Assembly: GCF_002890915.1 (NCBI RefSeq) | Contig: NZ_POUT01000009.1 | Span: forward strand, 177,096 to 241,095 | DNA: 64,000 nt | Reading direction: 5' to 3' | From: Stutzerimonas stutzeri | GTDB taxonomy: Bacteria; Pseudomonadota; Gammaproteobacteria; Pseudomonadales; Pseudomonadaceae | In this document: positions 16,801 to 23,404 of the stretch, one piece after another | How positions within the stretch are numbered: position 1 is the first letter of the stretch | How the letters are laid out: each line of letters starts with the position of its first letter | Position numbers and translations under genes: made by a program | The notes under the pieces: generated by a model | Databases searched by the model: none | What the model saw: only the letters and a program-made list of their open reading frames with translations | What the model was told of the DNA's origin: nothing

Positions 16801-17731
16801 CGGAGCCGGTGGAGGCACCGGGGAACGGGGCGATGGCGGTCGGGTGGTTGTGGGTTTCCACCTTCATCAGGATGTGCACCGGCTCCTGGCTCGCCGCGTA
16901 CTCGCCGGTTGCGGGATTCGGGTAGAAGCGCCCGGCCGGGTGGCCGACGATCACCGCGGCGTTGTCCTTGTAGGCCGACAGCACGCCTTCGTTGTGCAAC
17001 TGGTAGGTGTTCTTGATCATGCCGAACAGGGACTTGTCCTGGCTCTCGCCGTCGATGTCCCAGCTGGCGTTGAAGATCTTGTGCCGGCAATGCTCGGAGT
17101 TGGCCTGGGCGAACATCATCAGCTCGATGTCGTGCGGGTTGCGTCCCAGGCCGGTGAAGGCCTGCACCAGGTAGTCGATCTCGTCCTCGGCCAGGGCCAG
17201 GCCCAGCTCGACGTTGGCCCGCTCCAGCGCGACGCGGCCGCCGCCGAGCACGTCCACGGCGGTGAGCGGCCGGGGCTCGGCATGGCTGAACAGGTTGGCG
17301 GCTTCCTCGAAGCGGCCCAGTACCAGCTGGGTCATGCGGTCGTGCAGCGCGGCGGCGACCAGCGGCACGTCGGCGTCGGCGATATCGCCCTGCACGTAGT
17401 AGGCGATGCCGCGCTCCAGGCGCTGGATCTTGTCCAGGCCGCAGTTGCGGGCGATGTCGCTGGCCTTGCTCGACCAGGGCGAGATGGTGCCGAAGCGCGG
17501 TACCACCAGGAACAGCCGGCCGGCGGGTTCCTGCACCGGTACGCTGGGGCCGTACTTCAGCAGACGGGCCAGCACGTGCTGCTCATCGACGCCAAGCGCG
17601 CCGGATACCTCGGCGAAATGAGCGAACTCGGCATACAACCCGCTCACCGCGGGGACCTTCTCGGTCAGTTGTGCCAGGAGCTTGCCGTGACGGAAGGCGG
17701 AAAGAGCGGGAGCGCCGCGCAGGATCAACAT
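13835..17731 (-). CDS. purL: Phosphoribosylformylglycinamidine synthase (single-chain PurL)
   Basis: Large FGAM synthase converting FGAR, glutamine and ATP to FGAM in purine synthesis. At 1298 residues it is the fused proteobacterial type. It has an N-terminal PurS-like region, two AIRS-like halves (for example [23 protein letters not shown] is the substrate loop, quoted here only as [17 protein letters not shown]; then [10 protein letters not shown]) and a C-terminal class I glutaminase. The nucleophile is the first cysteine of GVCNGCQ, near residue 1135, with HGEGHAEF as the downstream histidine region. It starts at [11 protein letters not shown]; a TAGAAT-like -10 lies 40-45 bp upstream without a clear -35. 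It stands alone, terminated by its own hairpin. Confidence 0.98.
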   Translation of the reverse strand: [1298 protein letters not shown]

Positions 17732-17816
17732 CGTCGGAACAGCCTCGGAGGGGGAGCAGTCGGGCCGCGTATTCTAGCTCATGACGGCAGCCGAAGGGCA
17801 CTGGAAGCTGGCGTAG
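17732..17816 (-). promoter_or_regulatory. purL upstream region with possible -10
   Basis: Minus-strand TAGAAT (plus 17771-17776) followed by a GC-rich discriminator ACGCGGCCCG, 40 bp before the purL start. No good -35 hexamer was found at the right distance, and no PurR-like operator was recognised. Confidence 0.3.
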
Positions 17817-17880
17817 GGTGGATGTCGCTTTTTACATCCACCGTGGCTCTGCTCGCCGGGTCGGTGAAGCGTGACCCGGC
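17817..17880. repeat. GTAGGGTGGAT-type repeat with two hairpins
   Basis: Two adjacent perfect inverted repeats: GGTGGATGT / ACATCCACC (17817-17825 with 17834-17842) and GCCGGGTC / GACCCGGC (17855-17862 with 17873-17880). The GTAGGGTGGAT start and GGCCTAC end resemble a widespread Pseudomonas intergenic repeat that I recall from other genomes. Copy number was not checked. Confidence 0.65.
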
Positions 17881-17884
17881 CTAC

Positions 17885-17976
17885 AGCTGGAAGCTGGAAG
17901 CTGGAAGCTGGAAGCTGGAAGCTGGAAGCTGGAAGCTGGAAGCTGGAAGCTGGAAGCTGGAAGCTGGAAGCTGGAA
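17885..17976. repeat. Tandem array of the 7-mer AGCTGGA, about 13 copies
   Basis: 92 bp of perfect head-to-tail AGCTGGA units. Because 7 is not a multiple of 3, every frame through it reads a repeating seven-residue peptide (such as KLEAGSW), but no start, ribosome-binding site or conservation supports translation. It borders the terminator-like element downstream of aapP and is a likely slippage hotspot. Confidence 0.95.
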
Positions 17977-18060
17977 AACAGTGTGCGGGCCGACACCAAA
18001 GTCTCGCCAAGCACTTTCCCGCTTTTTTCTTCCAGCTCCAGGCTTCCGGCTTCAAGCTGC
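17977..18060 (-). repeat. Dispersed intergenic hairpin element, copy B
   Basis: On the minus strand it reads GAAAAAAGCGGG, AAGTGCTTGGCGAG, then CCCGCACACTGTTTTCC, aligning along its length with copy A (5396-5492). The GCGGG/CCCGC stem followed by TGTTTT could terminate aapP. Its edges contain TTCCAGC and GGCTTCAAGCTGC, partly complementary to the AGCTGGA array, so a larger fold is possible. Confidence 0.65.
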
Positions 18061-18062
18061 CC

Positions 18063-18830
18063 TTAATGCAATATCTGGCTGAGGAACAGCTTGGTCCTGT
18101 CGTTGACCGGGTTGTTGAAGAACGTCTCCGGCTCGGCCTGCTCGACGATCTCGCCCTTGTCCATGAAGATCACCCGGTCGGCCACCGTGCGGGCGAAGCC
18201 CATCTCGTGGGTCACGCAGAGCATGGTCATGCCGCTCTCGGCGAGACCGATCATGGTGTCGAGCACTTCCTTGACCATTTCCGGGTCGAGCGCCGAGGTA
18301 GGCTCGTCGAACAGCATGATCTTCGGCTTCATGCACAGCGCGCGGGCGATCGCCACCCGCTGCTGCTGGCCACCGGAGAGCTGGCCGGGGAACTTGCCGG
18401 CCTGCTCCGGAATGCGCACGCGCTCCAGGTAGTGCATGGCGATCTCCTCGGCCTGGCGCCGTGGCAACTTGCGCACCCACATCGGCGCCAGCGTGCAGTT
18501 CTGCAGCACGGTCAGGTGCGGGAACAGATTGAAATGCTGGAAGACCATGCCGACTTCACTGCGGATCGCCTCGATCTGCTTGAGATTGTTGGTCAGTTCC
18601 ACGCCGTTGATGACGATACGCCCCTGCTGGTGCTCCTCCAGCCGGTTGAGGCAGCGGATGGTGGTGGATTTGCCGGAGCCGGAGGGGCCGCAGAGCACGA
18701 TGCGCTCGCCCTGGCGCACGCTCAGGTTGATGTCCTTGAGCACGTGGAACTGGCCGAACCACTTGTGCACGCCCTGCATCTGGATGATCGGCCCGCTCGC
18801 TTGCTCGGGTTGTCTGCTGGTCTCGTTCAT
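18063..18830 (-). CDS. aapP: General L-amino acid ABC transporter, ATPase AapP
   Basis: ATP-binding subunit of the AapJQMP polar amino-acid importer. 255 residues with Walker A GPSGSGKST, Q-loop VGMVFQHFNLFPHLTV, signature LSGGQQQRVAIARAL and Walker B IMLFDEPTSALDPE. It is the last gene of aapJ-aapQ-aapM-aapP, 9 bp after aapM. E. coli GlnQ/ArtP are relatives, but the neighbouring long permeases identify the Aap type. Confidence 0.95.
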   Translation of the reverse strand: MNETSRQPEQASGPIIQMQGVHKWFGQFHVLKDINLSVRQGERIVLCGPSGSGKSTTIRCLNRLEEHQQGRIVINGVELTNNLKQIEAIRSEVGMVFQHFNLFPHLTVLQNCTLAPMWVRKLPRRQAEEIAMHYLERVRIPEQAGKFPGQLSGGQQQRVAIARALCMKPKIMLFDEPTSALDPEMVKEVLDTMIGLAESGMTMLCVTHEMGFARTVADRVIFMDKGEIVEQAEPETFFNNPVNDRTKLFLSQILH

Positions 18831-18839
18831 ATGAAGCTC

Positions 18840-19937
18840 CTAACGCTTGTGGCCAGTGTCCAGCTTGCGCTCCAGGCGCATCGAGTAGCGGGACATGCCG
18901 AAACAGAACATCCAGTACACCAGCGCGGCGAACACGTAGCCCTCGGTGGACATGCCCAACCAGGCCGGGTCCGCAGTGGCGCGCTTGATACTGTTGAGGA
19001 AGTCGAACAGGCCGATGATGATCACCAGGCTGGTGTCCTTGAACAGGGCGATGAAGGTGTTGACGATGCCCGGGATCACCAGCTTCAGCGCCTGCGGCAG
19101 GATCACCAGCAGCGTGCTGCGCCAGTAGCCCAGCCCCATCGCCGCCGCGGCCTCGTACTGGCCCTTGGGGATCGCCTGCAGGCCGCCGCGCACCACCTCG
19201 GCGATATAGGCGGCCTCGAAGAACACCACCATCAGCATCGCCCGCAGCAGCTTGTCGAGGTTCATGCCCTCGGGCAGGAACAACGGCAGCATCACCGACG
19301 ACATGAACAGCACGGTGATCAGCGGTACGCCGCGCCAGAACTCGATGAAGGTCACGCAGAGCACGCGGATCGCCGGCATGTCCGAGCGCCGCCCCAGCGC
19401 CAGCAGGATGCCCAGTGGCAGCGCTCCGGCGATGCCCACCGCGGCGATCACCACGGTCAGCATCAGGCCGCCCCACTGGCTGGTGGACACCGTCTGCAGG
19501 CCAAAGAAGCCGCCGTGCAGCAGCCAGTAGGCCAGCAACGGATAGGCCAGCAGGTAGCCCAGGCCGTAGCGCAGCTTGTGCGGCATCTGCCGCAGGAACA
19601 ACGGCGCGGCGCCGATGATCGCCAGCCAGGCCGCGGCATCCACGCGCCAACGCAGTTCGGTCGGGTAGAAGCCGTACATGAACTGGCCGAAGCGGACCTG
19701 CACGAATACCCAGCAGGCGCCCTCGCGGCTGCAGTCGGCGCGAGTTTCCCCGCTCCAGTCGGCCTTGAAGATCGCCCACTCCAGCACCGGCGGCAGGATC
19801 AGCCAGACCAGGTACAGCCCCAGCAGCGTCAGCAGGGTATTGAACCAGCTGGAAAACAGGTTGGCCCGCAGCCAGCCGAGGGCACCGATGCTGATCGTCG
19901 GTGGTGGCAGGTCGGGCTTGAAGGTATGCAGAGTCAT
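18840..19937 (-). CDS. aapM: General L-amino acid ABC transporter permease AapM
   Basis: Inner-membrane permease of 365 residues, long for a polar amino-acid permease because of an N-terminal extension with extra membrane segments and a periplasmic loop containing CSREGACW. The C-terminal half carries the EAA loop (EAAAAMGLGYWRSTLLVILPQALKLVIPG) abbreviated here to EAAAAMGLGYW, which docks to AapP. It starts 4 bp after aapQ ends and pairs with it as a heterodimer. Confidence 0.94.
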   Translation of the reverse strand: MTLHTFKPDLPPPTISIGALGWLRANLFSSWFNTLLTLLGLYLVWLILPPVLEWAIFKADWSGETRADCSREGACWVFVQVRFGQFMYGFYPTELRWRVDAAAWLAIIGAAPLFLRQMPHKLRYGLGYLLAYPLLAYWLLHGGFFGLQTVSTSQWGGLMLTVVIAAVGIAGALPLGILLALGRRSDMPAIRVLCVTFIEFWRGVPLITVLFMSSVMLPLFLPEGMNLDKLLRAMLMVVFFEAAYIAEVVRGGLQAIPKGQYEAAAAMGLGYWRSTLLVILPQALKLVIPGIVNTFIALFKDTSLVIIIGLFDFLNSIKRATADPAWLGMSTEGYVFAALVYWMFCFGMSRYSMRLERKLDTGHKR

Positions 19938-19941
19938 GCGC

Positions 19942-21126
19942 TCACCGTTCGATCAGCGCAATGCGCTTGTTGTACCAGTTCATCAGCAGCGAGATGCTGA
20001 TGCTGATGGCCAGGTAGACGCTCATGGTGATGGCCATGGTCTCGATGGCCTGGCCGGTCTGGTTGAGTACCGTGCCGGCGAACAGCGAGACCATGTCCGG
20101 GTAGCCGATGGCCGCGGCCAGCGACGAGTTCTTCGCCAGGTTCAGGTACTGGCTGGTCAGCGGCGGCACGATCACCCGCAGCGCCTGCGGCACGATCACC
20201 AGCCGCAGCACCTGGCCGGGGCGCAAGCCGAGGGACGCCGCGGCCTCCGTCTGACCATGGCTGACCGACTGGATACCCGCACGCACGGTTTCGCCAATGA
20301 ATGCCGCGGTATAGACCGACAGCGCCACCACGATCGACACCAGTTCGGGAATCACCACCCAGCCGCCGCGGATATTGAAACGTTGCAACTGCGGGACTTC
20401 CCAGAGGAACGGCGCGCCGGTGACCAGCGTGACCAGCCAGGGAATCGCGATGAACAGGCCGAGGCTGCACCAGAACACCGGGAACGTCTGGCCGGTGGCA
20501 TGGCGCCGTGCGCGCGCCCAGCGATTGAGCACGACCACGGCGAGCAGCGCGGCGAACAGCGACAGCCAGAATGCCCAGAAACCGTCGGCGGCGCTGGGCG
20601 CCGGCATCTGCACCCCGCGGTTGTTGATGAAGATGATGTCCAGCAGGTTCAGGCTGTTGCGCGGCCCCGGCAGTGGGCCGATCACCGCGAAATAGACGAA
20701 GAATATCTGCAGCAGTGGCGGAATATTGCGAAATGTCTCGATGTAGAGCGTCGCCAGCTGGCGAATCAGCCAGTTGCTCGACAACCGCCCGACACCGAGG
20801 ATGAAGCCCATGATGGTGGCGAAGAAAATGCCGACCACACTGACCAGCAAGGTATTGAGCAGCCCGATCCAGAATACCCGTCCGTACGAGTCGCTCTCGC
20901 TATAGTCGATCAGGTGCTGGGATATACCGAAACCGGCGGCGCTGTTCAGGAAACCGAAGCCGGAGGTGATGCCGCGATGGGTAAGATTGGTCTGGGTGTT
21001 GTGGAACAGGTACCAGCCGAATGCCACGACGGCGATGACGGCAATAATCTGAAACAGCCATGCCCGCGCCTTGGGATCGTTCACTAACGATCCGCCGGCC
21101 GGCCTGAGATTGTCGATGGTTCGCAT
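19942..21126 (-). CDS. aapQ: General L-amino acid ABC transporter permease AapQ
   Basis: Permease of 394 residues with about eight membrane segments. The EAA-type loop is EAAASLGLRPGQVLRLVIVPQ. It is preceded by a long insertion of hydrophobic and polar segments found only in AapQ/BztB-type permeases. It is separated from aapJ by 92 bp containing a strong hairpin, an arrangement that usually lets the binding protein be made in excess over the membrane subunits. Confidence 0.94.
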   Translation of the reverse strand: MRTIDNLRPAGGSLVNDPKARAWLFQIIAVIAVVAFGWYLFHNTQTNLTHRGITSGFGFLNSAAGFGISQHLIDYSESDSYGRVFWIGLLNTLLVSVVGIFFATIMGFILGVGRLSSNWLIRQLATLYIETFRNIPPLLQIFFVYFAVIGPLPGPRNSLNLLDIIFINNRGVQMPAPSAADGFWAFWLSLFAALLAVVVLNRWARARRHATGQTFPVFWCSLGLFIAIPWLVTLVTGAPFLWEVPQLQRFNIRGGWVVIPELVSIVVALSVYTAAFIGETVRAGIQSVSHGQTEAAASLGLRPGQVLRLVIVPQALRVIVPPLTSQYLNLAKNSSLAAAIGYPDMVSLFAGTVLNQTGQAIETMAITMSVYLAISISISLLMNWYNKRIALIER

Positions 21127-21141
21127 CGAAATTCCTCATAC

Positions 21142-21237
21142 CGCACCGCCGACGCGTTGTGCGCACCGGCGGCACTTCTCCCTGTGGAAACGGGGCCGGT
21201 ATCGCCGGCCCCGTTCGGTCAACGCACCGGCGGTGCG
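21142..21237 (-). promoter_or_regulatory. Large inverted repeat at the aapJ-aapQ junction
   Basis: Nested structure: an outer 18-bp inverted repeat (21142-21159 with 21220-21237, 16 of 18 paired) whose right arm includes the last codons of aapJ. Inside is a perfect 11-bp hairpin AACGGGGCCGG / CCGGCCCCGTT (21189-21199 with 21205-21215). The left arm can also pair with the nearby CACCGGCGG. No T run follows, so it probably protects the aapJ 3' end from decay or attenuates read-through into aapQ. Confidence 0.6.
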
Positions 21238-22247
21238 TACTGCACGCCGCCGTTGTTCCAGAGGGCATTGAGGCCGCGTTCGATCTTCAGCTCACTGCCG
21301 GCACCGACGTTGCGGTCGAAGATCTCGCCATAGTTGCCGACCTGCTTGACGATCTGTACCGCCCAGTCCTTCGGCAGCTTCAGGTCCTTGCCGTATTCCC
21401 CTTCGGCACCCAGCAGGCGCGCCACGTCGGGATTCTTGGTGGTCTTGGCCATGTCTTCCACATTGGCCGAAGTGATGCCCAGTTCCTCCGCGTTGAGCAT
21501 GGCGAACAGACTCCAGCGGACGATGTCGAACCATTCCTCGTCGCCCTGGCGGACCGCCGGGCCGAGCGGCTCCTTGGAAATCACTTCCGGCAGCACCACG
21601 TAGTCATCGGGCTTGGCCAGCTTGATGCGCTGGGCATAGAGCTGCGACTGATCCGAGGTCAGCACGTCGCAGCGGCCGGATTCCAGCGACTTGGCGCTTT
21701 CATCGGAAGTGTCGTAGGTGATGGGGGTATATTTCAGGCCGTTGGCACGGAAATAGTCGGAGAGATTCAGCTCGGTGGTGGTGCCTGCCTGGATGCAGAC
21801 GGTGGCGCCATCGAGTTCCTTGGCGCTGCTGACGCCGAGTTCCTTGTTCACCAGAAAGCCCTGCCCGTCGTAGTAGGTCACGCCGGTGAAGTTCAGTCCC
21901 ATCGCCGCATCCCGCGAGCTGGTCCAGGTCGTGTTGCGCGACAGCATGTCGATCTCGCCGGACTGCAGGGCCGTGAAGCGCTCCTTGGCCGTCAGCGGGC
22001 TGTACTTGACCTTGCCGGCGTCGCCGAAGACCGCGGCCGCCACCGCGCGGCAGACATCCACGTCGATCCCCCGATACTGCCCCTTCGCATCGGCGAAGGA
22101 GAAGCCCGGCAGGCCGTCGCTGATACCGCACTGCACGAATCCTTTCTTCTGCACCGCATCGAGGGTCGCCCCCGCCTGCGCCAGCCCACTGAGGCCCAGC
22201 ATCGTCGCGGCGCCCAGCACGGCCAGTGTGGATTTCACCCTAATCAT
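21219..22247 (-). CDS. aapJ: General L-amino acid ABC transporter, periplasmic binding protein AapJ
   Basis: Periplasmic solute receptor of 342 residues with a Sec signal (MIRVKSTLAVLGAATMLGLS, cut after LAQA). A family-3 solute-binding fold follows: GFVQCGISDGLPGFSFAD, GIDVDVCRAVAAAVFGD, and the ligand-contact segment MLSRNTTWTSSRD. Broad specificity for L-amino acids is known for the family. A strong GGAGG ribosome-binding site precedes the ATG, and a stable hairpin downstream fits high expression. Confidence 0.95.
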   Translation of the reverse strand: MIRVKSTLAVLGAATMLGLSGLAQAGATLDAVQKKGFVQCGISDGLPGFSFADAKGQYRGIDVDVCRAVAAAVFGDAGKVKYSPLTAKERFTALQSGEIDMLSRNTTWTSSRDAAMGLNFTGVTYYDGQGFLVNKELGVSSAKELDGATVCIQAGTTTELNLSDYFRANGLKYTPITYDTSDESAKSLESGRCDVLTSDQSQLYAQRIKLAKPDDYVVLPEVISKEPLGPAVRQGDEEWFDIVRWSLFAMLNAEELGITSANVEDMAKTTKNPDVARLLGAEGEYGKDLKLPKDWAVQIVKQVGNYGEIFDRNVGAGSELKIERGLNALWNNGGVQYAPPVR

Positions 22248-22579
22248 CGAAACCTCCAGTTTGCTTTCTTATTCTCGGGTCTGACCTGCCCTGCCCCGGC
22301 ACCCTCGCGAGCGATGCGCACCGCAACAGAGCAGTATCCAACCTGAGTCTAGTCGCCCGTGGATGATCGGCAATTTCCGATGCACGATCCCGCGGCTCAT
22401 CGAACCGAGTCGGCCCAGGGACAAAGCAAGCGGCGTACCAGCTTGCGGAGAAAAGCAACAACGGACGCTGGCACGGGTTCTATCGCCACCCGAGACCGGG
22501 TAACCTCGCGCCATTCCCTCGGCTGTGGCGCGCGGCATGCCCCAGGACGAGGCGACCCGCCCCCTACTGGAGCCGAACC
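22248..22579. other. Divergent intergenic region, aapJ / esterase
   Basis: 332 bp holding the upstream regions of both genes. A TGGCACG at about 22470 resembles the -24 half of a sigma-54 promoter, but no GC doublet or TTGCA follows at the required spacing. No gene, repeat or clear sigma-70 promoter was recognised. Confidence 0.5.
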
Positions 22580-23239
22580 ATGAGCGAACCGCTGATTCTC
22601 GAGCCCACCGACGTCGCCGACGCCTGCGTCATCTGGCTGCATGGCCTGGGTGCCGATCGCTATGACTTCCTGCCGGTAGCCGAAGCGCTGCAGCAGCGCC
22701 TGCACAGCACCCGCTTCGTCCTGCCGCAGGCGCCGACGCGCCCGGTGACCATCAATGGCGGCTGGAGCATGCCGAGCTGGTACGACATTCTCGCCATGAG
22801 CCCGGCGCGGGCGATCGACAGCGAACAGCTGGAAGCCTCGGCGCAACAGGTGATCGCACTGGCCGAGGCGCAACGTGACGCCGGCATCGACCCGGCGCGG
22901 ATCGTCCTCGCCGGCTTTTCCCAGGGCGGCGCCGTAGTGCTGCACACCGCCTTCTTCCGCTGGCAGGGGCCGCTGGGCGGCGTCATCGCCCTTTCCACCT
23001 ACGCGCCGACCTTCGGCGAGCATCCCAGCTTCTGCGCCGAGGCCCTGCGCTACCCGGTGCTGTGCCTGCACGGCAATCGCGACGACGTGGTGCCGCCGGC
23101 GATGGGCCGCGCGGCGTACCAGAGCCTGCAGGCGGCTGGCGTCAAGGCCACCTGGCGCGAGTACCCGATGAGCCACGAGGTTTTGCCGGAGGAAATCCGC
23201 GACATCAGCGACTGGCTGGTCGCCCTGCAAAAGTCCTGA
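22580..23239 (+). CDS. Carboxylesterase, alpha/beta hydrolase (EstB/YpfH-like)
   Basis: A 219-residue esterase of the phospholipase/carboxylesterase family. The catalytic triad is visible: S114 in GFSQGG, D168 in HGNRDDVVP and H199 in PMSHEV, positions equal to those I recall for Pseudomonas fluorescens carboxylesterase II. The oxyanion loop is WLHGLGADRYDF. It likely hydrolyses short-chain esters or lysophospholipids in the cytoplasm, as there is no signal peptide. Confidence 0.93.
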   Translation: MSEPLILEPTDVADACVIWLHGLGADRYDFLPVAEALQQRLHSTRFVLPQAPTRPVTINGGWSMPSWYDILAMSPARAIDSEQLEASAQQVIALAEAQRDAGIDPARIVLAGFSQGGAVVLHTAFFRWQGPLGGVIALSTYAPTFGEHPSFCAEALRYPVLCLHGNRDDVVPPAMGRAAYQSLQAAGVKATWREYPMSHEVLPEEIRDISDWLVALQKS

Positions 23240-23356
23240 CGCATACCGCTCATCCGGCCATTTGCGGCTACGCTTGTTTATAAAAGACAAGAGCGTGGCG
23301 GGGCCGCGTCCGCATGGGCGATTCGGCCCCGCGTCTCGGCGGGAGGAAGGATTGCG

Positions 23357-23404
23357 ATGACCACATTCGGTGCGTACCAATCCGGAAACTGGCGCTTGCC
23401 ATGA
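23357..23404 (+). CDS. 15-codon leader ORF coupled to the cNMP-GGDEF gene
   Basis: ATG, 14 further codons (MTTFGAYQSGNWRLP) and TGA. It has the best ribosome-binding site in the region, GGGAGGAAGG, 6 bp before its ATG. Its stop overlaps the ATG of the GGDEF gene (ATGA), whose own upstream sequence has only a weak site. The layout fits a translated leader that feeds ribosomes to the downstream start. It is only 15 codons, so protein function is not claimed; expression is inferred from the layout alone. Confidence 0.5.
   Translation: MTTFGAYQSGNWRLP

Noticed and set aside
17885..17976. CRISPR-like array
   Set aside because: Contiguous 7-bp units with no spacers and no cas genes.
17832..18055. 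Repeating KLEAGSW-like peptide frames over the AGCTGGA array
   Set aside because: Arise from the 7-mer repeat in all frames, with no start signal or conservation.
13943..18082. Very long plus-strand frame opposite purL
   Set aside because: Antisense to a conserved 1298-residue enzyme; the frame is open because GC-rich codons avoid stops. No ribosome-binding site and no recognisable domain.
22460..22490. Sigma-54 promoter near TGGCACG
   Set aside because: The -12 TTGCA element at the right spacing is missing.
23314..23400. Upstream in-frame start for the GGDEF gene
   Set aside because: No ribosome-binding site there; family similarity begins after the ATGA overlap, and a coupled leader has a much better site.
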